A stretch of 64,000 bases of DNA from Pseudomonas sp. K2I15 (GCF_002204795.1 NZ_NIXO01000008.1:1-64000), one strand, 5' to 3'. Shown: positions 1 to 12,413, counted from the stretch's first letter. Translations and numbers: made by a program. Notes: generated by a model not told the origin, from the sequence alone.

Positions 1-23
1 GTCGACACAATCAGTGACTGACA

Positions 24-55
24 CGCCGCCTTCGCGAGCAAGCCCGCTCCCACAT
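24..55. repeat. Right half of a REP/REPIN element (truncated by window start)
   Basis: The arm CTTCGCGAGCAAGCCCGCTC followed by CCACAT is the same right arm seen in the complete elements at 49271-49361 and 58971-59062. The matching left arm would lie before base 1. Confidence 0.75.
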
Positions 56-72
56 TAAATCCCGCACACACA

Positions 73-99
73 AAAACGCCCGGCATAACCGGGCGTTTT
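73..99 (-). terminator. Rho-independent terminator of infA
   Basis: The stem CGCCCGG/CCGGGCG with a 5-nt loop is flanked by A and T runs. On the minus strand it lies just after the infA stop codon and ends in a T run, so it should terminate infA transcripts. Confidence 0.85.
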
Positions 100-111
100 G
101 TATTGACTTGA

Positions 112-330
112 TTAACGGGCGCGGTAAGTGATGCGCCCTTTGCTCAAGTCATAGGGCGTCAGTTCGACGCGCACTTTGTCACCGGTAAGAATACGAATGT
201 AGTTCTTGCGCATCTTGCCGGAGATATGCGCGGTTACGACGTGCCCATTTTCCAACTCCACACGAAACATGGTGTTGGGCAGGGTGTCGACGACAGTGCC
301 TTCCATTTCGAAGCTGTCTTCTTTCGACAT
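112..330 (-). CDS. infA: Translation initiation factor IF-1
   Basis: This 72-residue protein is the usual length for IF-1, a single S1/OB-fold domain that binds the 30S A site during initiation. It begins [19 protein letters not shown] and carries the family's conserved stretch [19 protein letters not shown] followed by [16 protein letters not shown]. An in-frame upstream extension exists, but the MSKED start matches the family. It is separated by about 100 bp from bpt, which reads the same way, and is followed by its own terminator. The infA-bpt-aat order is the one known from Pseudomonas aeruginosa. Function is certain from sequence. Confidence 0.98.
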
Positions 331-430
331 GCAGTAAAGCCCTCGGTATCCAGTGAATGGCCCGGTGCAACTGCGCCAGGCAAAAGCGGCGTGCATTGTG
401 CCCGAAAAAGGGTGTTTAAGCCAAGAGGTT

Positions 431-1138
431 CTAGTTCAAGGTGACCCATCTTTGGTTAATTAGCAGCTCAATGGGTCGATATTGGGTCTTGTAGTTCATC
501 TTTTTGCAGTTTTTGATCCAGTATCCGAGGTACACCGCCTCCAATTCCATGCGCAGGGCTTCGCCGATTTGCCACAGGATTGCAAAGCGTCCCAGGCTGC
601 GGCGTTCCTCGGCGGGCTCATAAAAGGTGTAGACCGCCGACAGGCCATTGGGCAGCAGGTCGGTGACGGCTACCGCGACCAGGCGTCCTTCAAGGCGAAA
701 CTCGTAGAAGCGCGAGAAGGGCAGGTCGCGCACCAGGAAGGTGGAAAACTGGTCTCGGCTGGGTGGGAACATGTCGCCGTCGGCGTGGCGTTGTTCGATG
801 TAGCGTTGGTAAAGGTCGAAGTATTCCTCACTGAAGCCCGGTTTGGCGGCAGTGACGGTCAAGTCGGCATTGCGCTTGAGGATGCGCTTCTGATTGCGGT
901 CCGGCAGGAACTGCGCCACCGGGATACGCGCTGGTACGCAGGCGTTGCAGTTCTGGCAGTGGGGCCGGTAAAGGTGGTCGCCGCTGCGCCGGAAGCCCAT
1001 TTCCGACAAATCGGCATACACATGCACGTCCATCGGCTGGCTGGGGTCGAGGAACAGCGTGGTGGCCTGCTCATCGGGCAGATAGCTGCAAGAGTGGGGT
1101 TGAGTGGCATAAAACTTCAAACGCGCCAGCTCGGTCAT
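431..1138 (-). CDS. bpt: Aspartate/glutamate leucyltransferase (Bpt)
   Basis: The 235-residue protein belongs to the arginyl-tRNA-protein transferase-like family. The Bpt branch transfers Leu from Leu-tRNA to proteins with N-terminal Asp or Glu, marking them for ClpS/ClpAP in the N-degron pathway. The N-terminal segment begins [20 protein letters not shown], and the Cys cluster [14 protein letters not shown] is typical of the family. An in-frame extension of 38 codons exists upstream, but MTELARL is the conserved start. It lies 55 bp downstream of aat, the other N-degron transferase, on the same strand, so the two probably share a transcript. Confidence 0.95.
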
Positions 1139-1193
1139 GATCAACCCTCGGATAAGCTTTGAAATAAGTGTAAGCCAGGTGCGGGGAAGTCGC

Positions 1194-1874
1194 CTAGGAA
1201 ACCCACGGAGCAGAGCTGGTTTGGTCCAAATGGTCGCGCAGGTAACTGGCAAAGTCGCTGCGGGGGATGGCGCGGGCGCCGAGGCTGTGCAGGTGATCGG
1301 TGGGCATTTGACAGTCGATCAGCACAAAGCCCCATGCCTGAAGTTGCCGAACCAGGGTGGCAAAGCCGTATTTCGAGGCGTTGTCGGCGCGGCTGAACAT
1401 CGATTCGCCGAAGAACAACTGGCCCATCGCCAGGCCGTACAGGCCGCCGACCAGTTCGCCCTCGTCCCACACCTCTACCGAGTGCGCATAGCCGCGCTGG
1501 TGCAGTTGCAGGTAGGCGCTTTGCATGGCTTCGGTGATCCAGGTGCCGTCTGCGTAACTGCGCGGCGCCGCGCAGGCCTGGATGACAGCGGCGAAATCCT
1601 GGTCGAAGGTCACGCTGTAGCGCTGTTGGCGCAACAATTTGCCCAGGCTGCGGGAAACATGCAGCTCGTCGGGGAACAGCACGGTGCGCGGGTCGGGCGA
1701 CCACCAGAGGATGGGCTGGCCTTCCGAGAACCAGGGAAAGCAGCCATGGCGATAGGCCTGGATCAAGCGGTCGGCCGACAGGTCGCCACCGGCGGCGAGC
1801 AGGCCATTGGGTTCGCGCATGGCCTTGGCCAGCGGTGGGAAGGTCAGGGTGTTGCGTTGTAACCAGGTCAGCAT
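1194..1874 (-). CDS. aat: Leucyl/phenylalanyl-tRNA-protein transferase
   Basis: The 226-residue enzyme adds Leu or Phe to proteins with N-terminal Arg or Lys, creating N-degrons for ClpS. Family hallmarks are the N-terminal [20 protein letters not shown], the segment [20 protein letters not shown], and the C-terminal [19 protein letters not shown]. The start MLTWLQRN was chosen over an 18-codon extension because family members start about ten residues before FPP. The partner bpt follows on the same strand. Confidence 0.97.
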   Translation of the reverse strand: MLTWLQRNTLTFPPLAKAMREPNGLLAAGGDLSADRLIQAYRHGCFPWFSEGQPILWWSPDPRTVLFPDELHVSRSLGKLLRQQRYSVTFDQDFAAVIQACAAPRSYADGTWITEAMQSAYLQLHQRGYAHSVEVWDEGELVGGLYGLAMGQLFFGESMFSRADNASKYGFATLVRQLQAWGFVLIDCQMPTDHLHSLGARAIPRSDFASYLRDHLDQTSSAPWVS

Positions 1875-1928
1875 GGCATCCAGGCTTACGGAAGGGGAGG
1901 GCGGTAACGGCGATGTTGCCCGTTGCAA

Positions 1929-2176
1929 GAGCTGTGATTATTGTCGACGAAACGCTCTGGGGCTACCCCGAACATGGGATCGATGCAGATAAGCATGAAC
2001 GGGTGTTTCTGCAACTCTATGCCGGGGCCGTGGTCGTAATCGCGTACGTCGGTCGGCAAGCTAGCCTGGATTGGCAAAAACAGCTCATAAGCCTTTGTCA
2101 GTAAAGACAATGCATGCTCAAATTGAACGTTATGAAACCGAACACTGGCTATGCTGTGTAACGTGGGGCCAAGTGC
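1929..2176. other. Gene-poor interval between aat and ftsK
   Basis: The ~430 bp between aat and ftsK (which diverge) contains several short open frames, including an antisense 102-codon one overlapping the aat start. None has a ribosome site, family resemblance or convincing codon use. In P. aeruginosa PAO1 this slot holds trxB1; I see no trxB sequence or remnant here. The right part carries the ftsK promoter region. Confidence 0.5.
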
Positions 2177-2205
2177 GTGGCATAGCGCACACAAACCCGT
2201 ACAAT
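2177..2205 (+). promoter_or_regulatory. Candidate sigma-70 promoter for ftsK
   Basis: GTGGCA (-35, 4/6 match) is separated by 17 bp from TACAAT (-10, 5/6 match). Transcription from here would leave a leader of about 150 nt before ftsK. This is a pattern match only. Confidence 0.4.
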
Positions 2206-2361
2206 GCGGCCATTGGGGCGTTATCGCCGTTTCATGAATCAGTTGCAGAGTGTTAAAAGTAGCTTCACTGGCACTCGTTCATTTTTTACCTGCTCGGATT
2301 GAGCAGTATTTTGCAGTCATTCAATAGATGGACGCGCTAAAGGCGCAGGAAAAGACCCGTT

Positions 2362-4770
2362 TTGAAGAAATCCGCCGCAACACCTAAAGCCGCAGTCGTG
2401 CCCGCCTGGCGCCAGCACCTGCACTACCGCCTCAAGGAAGGTGCACTGATCGCCATCGGCGCGCTGTGCCTGTTCCTGATGATGGCCTTGCTGACCTATG
2501 GCAAGGACGATCCAGGCTGGAGCCATAACAGCAAGATCGAAGACGTACAGAACTTCGGCGGCCCGGCCGGCTCCTACAGCGCCGATATCCTGTTTATGGT
2601 GCTGGGTTACTTCGCCTATATCTTCCCGTTGCTGCTGGCCATCAAGACCTGGCAGATCTTCCGCCAGCGTCATGAGCCGTGGCAGTGGAGCGGCTGGCTG
2701 TTCTCCTGGCGCCTGATTGGCTTGGTGTTCCTTGTACTGTCGGGTGCGGCCCTGGCCCATATCCATTTCCACGCACCGACCGGTTTGCCGGCCGGTGCTG
2801 GCGGCGCATTGGGCGAAAGCCTCGGAGACCTGGCCCGCAGAACCCTGAATATCCAGGGCAGCACCCTGATGTTTATCGCGCTGTTCCTGTTTGGCCTCAC
2901 CGTGTTTACCGACCTGTCCTGGTTCAAGGTCATGGACGTGACCGGCAAGATCACCCTCGACCTGCTCGAACTGTTCCAGGGCGCCGCCAATCGCTGGTGG
3001 TCGGCGCGGGTTGATCGCAAACGCATGGTTGCGCAACTGCGCGAGGTCGACACCCGCGTCAACGAGGTCGTGGCCCCAAGCACGCCGGACCGACGTGAGC
3101 AAGCCAAGGTCAAGGAGCGCCTGATCGAACGCGAGCAGGCCCTGACCAAGCACATGTCGGACCGCGAAAAGCAGGTACCGCCGGTGATCGCGCCTGCGCC
3201 GACCAAGGCGCCGGAGCCGAGCCATCGCGTGCAGAAAGAGAAACAGGCGCCGCTGTTTGTCGACAGCGCCGTGGAAGGCACCTTGCCGCCGATCTCGATT
3301 CTCGATCCTGCTGAAAAGAAACAGCTCAACTATTCCCCTGAATCCCTCGCGGCCGTCGGCCACCTGCTGGAAATCAAGCTCAAGGAATTCGGCGTCGAAG
3401 TCTCCGTGGACTCGATCCACCCGGGCCCGGTGATTACCCGCTACGAAATCCAGCCGGCTGCCGGCGTGAAGGTCAGCCGCATTTCCAACCTGGCCAAGGA
3501 CCTGGCGCGTTCGCTGGCCGTGACCAGTGTGCGGGTGGTGGAAGTGATTCCGGGCAAGACCACCGTCGGCATCGAGATTCCCAACGAAGACCGGCAGATC
3601 GTGCGCTTCTCCGAGGTGCTGTCGACCCCGGAATACGACAACTTCAAATCGCCGGTCACCCTGGCCCTGGGCCACGACATCGGCGGCAAGCCGGTGATCA
3701 CTGACCTGGCGAAAATGCCGCACTTGCTGGTTGCCGGTACCACCGGTTCCGGTAAGTCGGTGGGTGTGAACGCGATGATCCTGTCGATCCTGTTCAAGTC
3801 TGGCCCGGAAGACGCCAAGCTGATCATGATCGACCCGAAAATGCTTGAGCTGTCGATCTACGAAGGCATCCCGCACCTGCTGTGCCCGGTAGTAACCGAC
3901 ATGAAGGACGCCGCCAACGCCCTGCGCTGGAGCGTCGCCGAGATGGAGCGGCGCTACAAGCTGATGGCGAAGATGGGCGTACGTAACCTGTCGGGCTTCA
4001 ACGCCAAGGTCAAGGAAGCCCAGGACGCCGGCACACCGCTGACCGACCCGCTGTACAAGCGCGAAAACATTCACGACGAAGCGCCGCTGTTGACCAAGCT
4101 GCCGACCATCGTGGTGGTGGTCGACGAATTTGCCGACATGATGATGATTGTCGGCAAGAAGGTCGAAGAGCTGATCGCCCGTATCGCCCAGAAAGCGCGG
4201 GCCGCCGGTATCCACTTGATCCTGGCTACCCAGCGCCCATCGGTGGACGTGATCACCGGCCTGATCAAGGCCAACATCCCGACCCGAATGGCGTTCCAGG
4301 TATCGAGCAAGATCGACTCCCGGACCATCATCGACCAGGGCGGCGCCGAGCAACTGCTGGGCCACGGTGACATGCTCTACATGCCGCCGGGCACCAGCCT
4401 GCCGATCCGTGTTCACGGCGCCTTCGTCTCCGACGATGAAGTGCACCGTGTGGTGGAAGCCTGGAAACTGCGCGGCGCCCCGGAATACAACGACGACATC
4501 CTTGCAGGCGTCGAAGAGGCCGGCAGCGGCTTCGACGGTGGCAGCAGTGGTGGCGACGATGACGCCGAGACTGACGCGCTCTATGACGAAGCGGTGCAGT
4601 TCGTCCTTGAAAGCCGCCGTGCCTCGATCTCCGCTGTACAGCGCAAGCTGAAGATTGGCTACAACCGGGCTGCGCGCATGATCGAAGCCATGGAAATGGC
4701 CGGCGTGGTCACCTCGATGAACACCAACGGCTCGCGCGAAGTCATTGCGCCAGCGCAGATGCGTGACTGA
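2362..4770 (+). CDS. ftsK: DNA translocase FtsK
   Basis: The 802-residue septal DNA motor pumps chromosome termini through the closing septum and activates XerCD at dif. The N-terminal ~180 residues hold membrane-spanning segments typical of FtsK_4TM. A charged linker follows (about 200-320), then the RecA-like motor with Walker A GTTGSGKS at 459-466 and Walker B VVVVDE at 584-589. The C-terminal gamma winged-helix domain (about 735-790, [20 protein letters not shown]) reads KOPS sites. The start is a TTG codon with AGGA upstream. The linker is short compared with E. coli FtsK, as is usual in Pseudomonas. lolA and rarA follow on the same strand, as in many gammaproteobacteria. Confidence 0.97.
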   Translation: MKKSAATPKAAVVPAWRQHLHYRLKEGALIAIGALCLFLMMALLTYGKDDPGWSHNSKIEDVQNFGGPAGSYSADILFMVLGYFAYIFPLLLAIKTWQIFRQRHEPWQWSGWLFSWRLIGLVFLVLSGAALAHIHFHAPTGLPAGAGGALGESLGDLARRTLNIQGSTLMFIALFLFGLTVFTDLSWFKVMDVTGKITLDLLELFQGAANRWWSARVDRKRMVAQLREVDTRVNEVVAPSTPDRREQAKVKERLIEREQALTKHMSDREKQVPPVIAPAPTKAPEPSHRVQKEKQAPLFVDSAVEGTLPPISILDPAEKKQLNYSPESLAAVGHLLEIKLKEFGVEVSVDSIHPGPVITRYEIQPAAGVKVSRISNLAKDLARSLAVTSVRVVEVIPGKTTVGIEIPNEDRQIVRFSEVLSTPEYDNFKSPVTLALGHDIGGKPVITDLAKMPHLLVAGTTGSGKSVGVNAMILSILFKSGPEDAKLIMIDPKMLELSIYEGIPHLLCPVVTDMKDAANALRWSVAEMERRYKLMAKMGVRNLSGFNAKVKEAQDAGTPLTDPLYKRENIHDEAPLLTKLPTIVVVVDEFADMMMIVGKKVEELIARIAQKARAAGIHLILATQRPSVDVITGLIKANIPTRMAFQVSSKIDSRTIIDQGGAEQLLGHGDMLYMPPGTSLPIRVHGAFVSDDEVHRVVEAWKLRGAPEYNDDILAGVEEAGSGFDGGSSGGDDDAETDALYDEAVQFVLESRRASISAVQRKLKIGYNRAARMIEAMEMAGVVTSMNTNGSREVIAPAQMRD

Positions 4771-4827
4771 TTACGTACCGCGTGGCAACACGCGGCACGC
4801 CTTGCAAACGAATCTATGAGGACTCCC

Positions 4828-5451
4828 ATGCGTCTTATCCGCATGCTGTTGTTGCCGGCATTGGCCCTGACTGCTGTTTCGGCTCACGCTGATCCGGCTT
4901 CCGTTGCGAGCCTGACCAACCTGCTGGACAAATCCAAGACCCTGACCGCGCGCTTCTCCCAGTTGACCCTGGACGGCGGCGGCACTCAATTGCAGGAAAC
5001 CGCCGGCGAAATGGCCGTGCAGCGTCCAGGGCTGTTCTACTGGAAAACCGACGCGCCAAACGATCAGACCATCGTTTCCGACGGCCAGAAAGTGACCCTG
5101 TGGGACCCGGACCTGGAGCAGGCGACCATCAAGAAGCTTGATCCGCGCCTGAGCCAGACGCCGGCGTTGCTGCTGTCGGGCGATGTGTCGCAGATCAGCC
5201 AGAGTTTTGACATCACCTCCAAGCAGGCCAGCGGCGTGATCGACTTCACCCTCAAGCCTAAATCCAAAGACACGCTGTTCGACAGCCTGCGCCTGTCGTT
5301 CCGCAACGGCGTGATCAACGACATGCAGTTGGTCGACAGCGTTGGCCAACGCACCAATATCCTGTTCACCGGGGTCAAGGCCAACGAGCCGGTGGCCGCG
5401 TCCAAGTTCAAGTTCGACATCCCGAAGGGTGCCGACGTGATCCAGGAATAA
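4828..5451 (+). CDS. lolA: Outer-membrane lipoprotein carrier protein LolA
   Basis: The 207-residue periplasmic chaperone carries lipoproteins from LolCDE to LolB. A Sec signal peptide ([21 protein letters not shown]) precedes the mature domain, which contains the family segments [26 protein letters not shown] and [17 protein letters not shown]. The start at 4828 is preferred because TGAGGA sits 6 bp before it; an ATG at 4816 overlaps that ribosome site. It lies between ftsK and rarA, the standard order. Confidence 0.97.
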   Translation: MRLIRMLLLPALALTAVSAHADPASVASLTNLLDKSKTLTARFSQLTLDGGGTQLQETAGEMAVQRPGLFYWKTDAPNDQTIVSDGQKVTLWDPDLEQATIKKLDPRLSQTPALLLSGDVSQISQSFDITSKQASGVIDFTLKPKSKDTLFDSLRLSFRNGVINDMQLVDSVGQRTNILFTGVKANEPVAASKFKFDIPKGADVIQE

Positions 5452-5478
5452 ACTGCCTAGAGGTTTCAAACGCTGCCC

Positions 5479-6800
5479 ATGGACCTGTTTCGAAGTGACC
5501 CGATTGCTCAGCCTCTGGCGGCGCGCCTGCGCTCGACCAACCTGGACGAGTACGTCGGGCAGGAACACCTGCTCGCTCGCGGCAAGCCTTTGCGCGAAGC
5601 CCTGGAGCAGGGTGCGCTGCACTCGATGATTTTCTGGGGGCCGCCGGGCGTGGGTAAAACCACCCTGGCGCGGCTCCTGGCGAAAGTCTCGGATGCGCAC
5701 TTCGAAACGGTTTCGGCGGTGCTCGCTGGGGTCAAGGAGATCCGCCAGGCGGTGGAAGTCGCCAAGCAACAGGCCGGGCAATACGGCAAGCGCACCATCC
5801 TGTTTGTCGACGAAGTGCATCGTTTCAACAAGTCTCAGCAGGATGCGTTTTTGCCGTATGTCGAAGATGGCACGCTGATCTTTATTGGCGCCACCACCGA
5901 AAACCCGTCCTTTGAATTGAACAACGCCTTGCTGTCCCGGGCGCGTGTCTATGTGCTCAAAAGCCTCGACGAAGCCGCGATGCAGAAGCTGTTGCAGCGC
6001 GCGCTGAGCGAAGACAAGGGCTTGGGCAAGCGGCAGTTGAGTGTCAGCGAGGAAGGTTTCAAGATTCTGCTGACCGCTGCTGATGGTGATGGTCGACGCT
6101 TCCTCAACCTGCTGGAGAATGCTTCCGACCTGGCCGAGGACGGCAGCGAGATCGGTGTCGACCTGCTGCAAAGCCTGCTGGGCGACACCCGCCGGCGTTT
6201 CGACAAGGGCGGCGAAGCCTTCTACGACCAGATTTCCGCATTGCACAAGTCGGTGCGCGGCTCCAATCCTGACGGCGCGCTGTACTGGTTTGCGCGCATG
6301 ATCGACGGCGGCTGCGATCCGCTGTACCTGGCCCGGCGCGTGGTGCGTATGGCCAGCGAAGATATCGGCAACGCCGACCCGCGCGCGCTGAGCCTGTGCC
6401 TCGCCGCCTGGGAAGTGCAGGAACGCTTGGGCAGCCCCGAAGGCGAGTTAGCGGTGGCCCAGGCCATCACGTACCTGGCCTGCGCGCCGAAGAGCAACGC
6501 GGTGTACATGGGCTTCAAGTCCGCATTGCGTGCAGCCGCCGAGCATGGTTCGCTGGAAGTGCCGCTGCACTTGCGCAACGCACCGACCAAGCTGATGAAG
6601 CAACTCGGCTATGGTGACGAATACCGCTATGCCCATGATGAGCCGGACGCCTATGCGGCTGGTGAAGATTACTTCCCGGATGACCTTGAACCGCAACCGT
6701 TCTACCAGCCAGTGCCTCGCGGCCTGGAGCTGAAGATCGGCGAAAAGCTCAATCACCTCGCCCAACTTGACCGGCTCAGTCCGAAACAGCGGAGAAAGTA

Positions 6801-6801
<1 letters not shown>
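5479..6801 (+). CDS. rarA: Replication-associated recombination protein A (RarA/MgsA)
   Basis: The 440-residue AAA+ ATPase is related to clamp loaders and acts at stalled forks. It has Walker A GPPGVGKT (54-61), Walker B ILFVDE (107-112), the sensor-1 segment [15 protein letters not shown] and a C-terminal tetramerisation domain. The N-terminus [18 protein letters not shown] fits the family. The TAG stop overlaps the GTG start of crcB by one base, so translation is probably coupled. Confidence 0.97.
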
Positions 6802-8472
<1,671 letters not shown>

Positions 8473-9867
8473 ATGGAATTTCTGCCGCTGTTTCATAACC
8501 TGCGCGGCAGTCGTGTGTTGGTCGTCGGTGGCGGGGAGATTGCCTTGCGCAAATCCCGGCTGCTGGCTGACGCCGGCGCGTTGTTGCGGGTGGTTGCTCC
8601 CCAGATTGAAGACCAGTTGCGTGAACTGGTGCAGGGCAGTGGCGGTGAACTGATTTTGCGCGGTTATCAGGAGGCCGACCTCGACGGTTGCACCCTGATC
8701 ATCGCCGCGACCGACGACGAGCCGCTGAACGCGCAAGTGTCCAGCGATGCCCGGCGTCGTTGCGTACCGGTCAACGTGGTAGACGCGCCGGCCTTGTGCA
8801 GCGTGATCTTCCCGGCGATTGTCGACCGTTCGCCGTTGGTGATCGCAGTGTCCAGCGGCGGCGATGCGCCGGTGCTGGCGCGGTTGATTCGCGCCAAGCT
8901 GGAAACCTGGATTCCGTCGACGTATGGCCAGTTGGCCGGGTTGGCGGCGCGGTTTCGTAGTCAGGTCAAAGGTCTGTTTCCGGATGTGCAGCAGCGTCGC
9001 GCGTTCTGGGAGGAAGTGTTTCAAGGCCCGATTGCTGATCGGCAACTGGCCGGGCAGGGCGCTGAAGCTGAGCGTTTGCTGGTCGAGAAAATCAACGGTG
9101 CGCCGCCTCATGCACCAGGCGAAGTTTACTTGGTGGGCGCAGGCCCGGGTGATCCCGACCTGCTGACCTTCCGCGCCTTACGCTTGATGCAACAAGCCGA
9201 TGTGGTGCTGTACGACCGCCTGGTGGCACCGGCGATTCTTGAGCTGTGCCGGCGTGATGCCGAGCGGGTGTATGTCGGCAAGCGCCGCGCCGACCATGCG
9301 GTGCCGCAAGACCAGATCAATCAGCAACTGGTGGATTTGGCCAAGCAAGGCAAGCGCGTACTGCGGCTCAAGGGTGGCGATCCGTTCATCTTTGGTCGTG
9401 GCGGTGAAGAGATCGAAGAGCTGGCGGCCCATGGCATCCCGTTCCAGGTGGTGCCGGGCATTACGGCGGCCAGCGGTTGCGCGGCGTATGCCGGTATTCC
9501 GCTGACCCACCGCGACTATGCGCAATCGGTTCGCTTTATTACCGGGCACTTGAAGGACGGGACTTCGGACCTGCCGTGGAGTGATCTGGTGGGGCCTTCG
9601 CAGACCCTGGTGTTCTACATGGGCTTGATCGGGTTGCCGATCATCTGCGAACAATTGATCAAGCATGGCCGTTCGGCGGATACGCCGGCGGCGTTGATCC
9701 AGCAAGGCACTACGTCCAACCAGCGGGTGTTTACCGGCACGCTGGCTGATTTGCCACGCATGGTGGCGGAGCATGAGGTTCATGCGCCGACACTGGTGAT
9801 TGTGGGAGAAGTGGTGCAGTTGCGTGAGAAGCTGAAGTGGTTTGAAGGCGCTCAGTCGCAAGTCTAA
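8473..9867 (+). CDS. cysG: Siroheme synthase CysG (multifunctional)
   Basis: The 464-residue fusion enzyme makes siroheme from uroporphyrinogen III. The N-terminal Rossmann domain ([15 protein letters not shown], about 16-30) is the precorrin-2 dehydrogenase/ferrochelatase. The C-terminal half is the SAM uroporphyrinogen-III methyltransferase, starting at [16 protein letters not shown] (about 220) and including [15 protein letters not shown] and [20 protein letters not shown]. Its ATG follows the serS TAA with no gap. Siroheme serves assimilatory sulfite and nitrite reductases. A REP element follows. Confidence 0.98.
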   Translation: MEFLPLFHNLRGSRVLVVGGGEIALRKSRLLADAGALLRVVAPQIEDQLRELVQGSGGELILRGYQEADLDGCTLIIAATDDEPLNAQVSSDARRRCVPVNVVDAPALCSVIFPAIVDRSPLVIAVSSGGDAPVLARLIRAKLETWIPSTYGQLAGLAARFRSQVKGLFPDVQQRRAFWEEVFQGPIADRQLAGQGAEAERLLVEKINGAPPHAPGEVYLVGAGPGDPDLLTFRALRLMQQADVVLYDRLVAPAILELCRRDAERVYVGKRRADHAVPQDQINQQLVDLAKQGKRVLRLKGGDPFIFGRGGEEIEELAAHGIPFQVVPGITAASGCAAYAGIPLTHRDYAQSVRFITGHLKDGTSDLPWSDLVGPSQTLVFYMGLIGLPIICEQLIKHGRSADTPAALIQQGTTSNQRVFTGTLADLPRMVAEHEVHAPTLVIVGEVVQLREKLKWFEGAQSQV

Positions 9868-9886
9868 ACACCGCGACACAGTCCAG

Positions 9887-9986
9887 TGTAGGAGCGAGCT
9901 TGCTCGCGAAAAACTCAAAGGCACTGCGTTCATTCAGAATGAGCGCGTTATCGTTGACGACCTTCGCGAGCAAGCTTGCTCCTACA
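9887..9986. repeat. REPIN: inverted pair of REP arms
   Basis: TGTAGGAGCGAGCTTGCTCG at the left and its near-perfect complement ending CCTACA at the right flank ~50 bp. The same arms and much of the same centre (GCGTTATCGTT, ACGACC) recur at 38805-38906. It lies between the convergent genes cysG and the glutathionyl-hydroquinone reductase gene. Confidence 0.9.
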
Positions 9987-9995
9987 GGGCTTGGA

Positions 9996-10991
9996 TCAAC
10001 TCCAGACGCCTTTCCCGCTCAACCGCTCGCGGTCATGCTCCGCATCAAACGTCTGCAACGGCCCTTTCGGCACAATCCCCGTCGGATTAATCGTACGGTG
10101 ACTGGCGTAGTAGTGCCCCTTGATGTGGGCAAAGTCCACCGTCTCGGCAATCCCCGGCCACTGATACAGTTCCCTTAGCCAATTCGACAAATTCGGATAA
10201 TCCGCGATTCGCCGCAGGTTGCATTTGAAGTGGCTGTAGTACACCGCATCAAACCGGATCGCCGTGGTGAAAAGCCTTACATCGGCCTCCGTCAGGTATT
10301 CCCCCGCCAAATAACGATGCTCACCCAAGTGCTGTTCAAGGTGATCCAACTCGGCAAACACATCATCAAATGCCGCTTCATAAGCCTTTTGCGACGTGGC
10401 AAAGCCTGCGCGGTACACACCGTTGTTCACGGCGGGATAGATCCGGTCGTTCAGTGCGTCGATGGTCGAGCGCTGTGCCTCGGGATAGAAATCCAACTGA
10501 TTGCCGGTCAGTTCATTAAACACACTGTTGAACATGCGAATAATCTCAGCCGACTCGTTGCTGACAATCCGCTTGAGCTTCTTGTCCCACAACACCGGCA
10601 CCGTGACGCGCCCGGTGTAGCTGGCGGTGTCGGCGGTGTAGCGTTGGTGCATGTAGGTGAAGTCGTCGAGTTTGTCGCCGCTGGAGCCGTGGGCCTTGTC
10701 GAAGGTCCAGCCGTTTTCCAGCATCAACCAACTGACCACAGACACGTCGATCAGGCCTTCGAGGCCTTTAAGCTTGCGCAGGATCAATGTGCGGTGCGCC
10801 CAGGGGCAGGCGAGGGAGACATACAAATGGTAGCGGCCGGCTTCGGCCGCAAAGCCGCCTTCACCGGTCGGGCCGGGTTCGCCATCGGCGGTTACCCAGT
10901 TGCGGCGTTGTGCCTGTTCCCGTTGGAAGGCGCCGTCTGCGCTACTTTCGTACCACTGGTCATGCCAGCGTCCTTCGATCAGCAAACCCAT
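9996..10991 (-). CDS. Glutathionyl-hydroquinone reductase (Xi-class GST, YqjG/ECM4-like)
   Basis: The 331-residue cytosolic protein belongs to the Xi-class glutathione transferases, which reduce glutathionyl-hydroquinones. The thioredoxin-like N-terminal half contains YVSLACPWAHRTLI with the catalytic Cys62 in CPWAH. The C-terminal helical half includes FNDV-type segments YPAVNNGVYRAGFATSQKAY and LTEADVRLFTTAIRFDAVYY with the Tyr residues typical of the family. Length matches the E. coli enzyme. It is convergent with cysG across a REPIN and apparently monocistronic. Confidence 0.93.
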   Translation of the reverse strand: MGLLIEGRWHDQWYESSADGAFQREQAQRRNWVTADGEPGPTGEGGFAAEAGRYHLYVSLACPWAHRTLILRKLKGLEGLIDVSVVSWLMLENGWTFDKAHGSSGDKLDDFTYMHQRYTADTASYTGRVTVPVLWDKKLKRIVSNESAEIIRMFNSVFNELTGNQLDFYPEAQRSTIDALNDRIYPAVNNGVYRAGFATSQKAYEAAFDDVFAELDHLEQHLGEHRYLAGEYLTEADVRLFTTAIRFDAVYYSHFKCNLRRIADYPNLSNWLRELYQWPGIAETVDFAHIKGHYYASHRTINPTGIVPKGPLQTFDAEHDRERLSGKGVWS

Positions 10992-11079
10992 GACTGACTC
11001 CTTGGCTAATAAGCGTTGGAGTGCAGTCTAAAGGTCTGAGTTCGAACAAAAAGCGCAAAGGCTGGGGGTTAATGATCGA

Positions 11080-12081
11080 CTAAATCGATCTGTCCCGGGC
11101 GTCCCAGTATTGCTGGGCCAGTTCAAACGCCTGCTCCCTTGGGTGGCCGAGGCCGCGCAAAGCCAAGGCCATGGTGGCGATCAGTGCCAGTTGCGGGTAG
11201 CTGTCCTGCACGTCGCCGCGCCACAGCGCTTTCAAATGCTCGGGCTCCAGCGCCGCAGGTTTGACGTGGCGCTGAGCGGAGAGGGCGGGCCACTCTTCAT
11301 CCCAGCTTTCGCCGCCGGTGGTGCCGTACAGGTGGCTGATGGTGTCCGGGTTGATCTCGATCTCGCCGCCGTCGCCCTTGACCACGATGGTGTTGTCGCC
11401 AAGCAAGCCGCTGGCATCGCGATGAACGCCCTGGTAACCCGGATGGAAGATGCTTTGCAGGCCGCAGCGGGCGCTCAGCGGATTGAGAATGCGTGCCAGG
11501 GAGTGGATCGGCGAACGCAGGCCCAGGGTGTTGCGCAGGTCGATCATGCGCTGCAGTTGCGGCGCCCAATCTCCCAGCGGGATAAACGCCAGGTTGCCCT
11601 TTTCAAGGGCGGCCTCGACCTGTTGCCAGTTGCGGCATAGCGGAATCTGCAAGCCTTCCAGCAATTGCTCGGTATACAGGCGGCCCGCCGTATGCGCGCC
11701 GCCGCCGTGCATCAGGATGCGCACGCCGTTCTGTGCCAGGCATTTGGCTGCCAACAGGCACCACGGCAGGTGGCGTTTTTTACCGGCGTAGGTAGGCCAG
11801 TCGACATCCACATTGAGTGACGGTGCATTCAGGCGTTCGCGCACGGCTTCGGTGAAACCCGCGAGTTCTTCCGGGCTTTCTTCCTTGTGGCGCAGCAGCA
11901 TCAGGAAGGCGCCGAGCTGGGTGTCTTCGACCTTCTCATCCAGCAGCATGCCCATGGCTTCCCGGGCTTCCTCACGGGTGAGGTTGCGGGCGCCGCGCTT
12001 GCCTTTGCCAAGGATGCGCACGAACGGCGCGAACGGGTGCTCGGCAGGGGTTTCAGTGATCAACGGGGCAAAATCAGTCAT
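11080..12081 (-). CDS. ybiB: YbiB/TrpD2-family glycosyltransferase-like protein
   Basis: The 333-residue protein resembles anthranilate phosphoribosyltransferase but belongs to the YbiB (TrpD2) group, for which nucleic-acid binding rather than tryptophan synthesis has been reported. Recognisable parts are the N-terminal helical region (ARNLTREEAREAMGMLLDEK) and the segments ILMHGGGAHTAGRLYTEQLL, HPGYQGVHRDASGLLGDNT and VVKGDGGEIEINPDT. The start MTDFAPLI overlaps the end of tusE by 4 bp (ATGA), so translation is probably coupled to the tus genes. Confidence 0.88.
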   Translation of the reverse strand: MTDFAPLITETPAEHPFAPFVRILGKGKRGARNLTREEAREAMGMLLDEKVEDTQLGAFLMLLRHKEESPEELAGFTEAVRERLNAPSLNVDVDWPTYAGKKRHLPWCLLAAKCLAQNGVRILMHGGGAHTAGRLYTEQLLEGLQIPLCRNWQQVEAALEKGNLAFIPLGDWAPQLQRMIDLRNTLGLRSPIHSLARILNPLSARCGLQSIFHPGYQGVHRDASGLLGDNTIVVKGDGGEIEINPDTISHLYGTTGGESWDEEWPALSAQRHVKPAALEPEHLKALWRGDVQDSYPQLALIATMALALRGLGHPREQAFELAQQYWDARDRSI

Positions 12082-12413
12082 AAGCAATTCGTCGGCCTGG
12101 GCAGGCCCGCCAGCTTGGCGGCGAGTTTGGCGGGAGTGCCTTTGAACAGTCGGTTGAGGTGCAGGCTGTTGCCCTTTTCCGGGCCCAGTTTCAAGGCGGT
12201 GTACTTGATCAGCGGGCGGGTAGCGGGCGACAGCTGGAATTCGTTGTAGAAGCCCCGCAGCAGCTCGAGGATTTCCCAGTGTTGCGGGGTCAGCTCCAGG
12301 TCTTCTGCGGTGGCGAGGGCGTTGGCTACGTCGCTGGACCAGTCGCTCAGGTTGGCGAGGTAGCCGTCCTTGTCCAGTTCGAGGGTGCGTTCGCCTACGG
12401 TCAGGGTGTTCAT
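12078..12413 (-). CDS. tusE: Sulfurtransferase TusE (DsrC family)
   Basis: The 111-residue DsrC-like protein takes sulfur from TusBCD and passes it to MnmA for 2-thiouridine formation at U34 of tRNA. The C-terminus GLPRPTNCL has the penultimate Cys of the family's swinging arm. The second Cys found in dissimilatory DsrC is absent, which supports the TusE role. The N-terminal ELDKDGYLANLSDWSSDVA is typical. Its start overlaps the tusB stop by 4 bp. Confidence 0.95.
   Translation of the reverse strand: MNTLTVGERTLELDKDGYLANLSDWSSDVANALATAEDLELTPQHWEILELLRGFYNEFQLSPATRPLIKYTALKLGPEKGNSLHLNRLFKGTPAKLAAKLAGLPRPTNCL

Noticed and set aside
1886..2194. A 102-codon minus-strand frame overlapping the aat start
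   Set aside because: No ribosome site, no family resemblance, and it overlaps a certain gene.
2317..4446. A 709-codon minus-strand frame under ftsK
   Set aside because: Same artefact of GC-rich codon use; ftsK motifs are on the plus strand.
9887..9986. A CRISPR-like pair of repeats
   Set aside because: Arms are inverted, not direct, and recur as REP sequences elsewhere; no spacer series and no cas genes.
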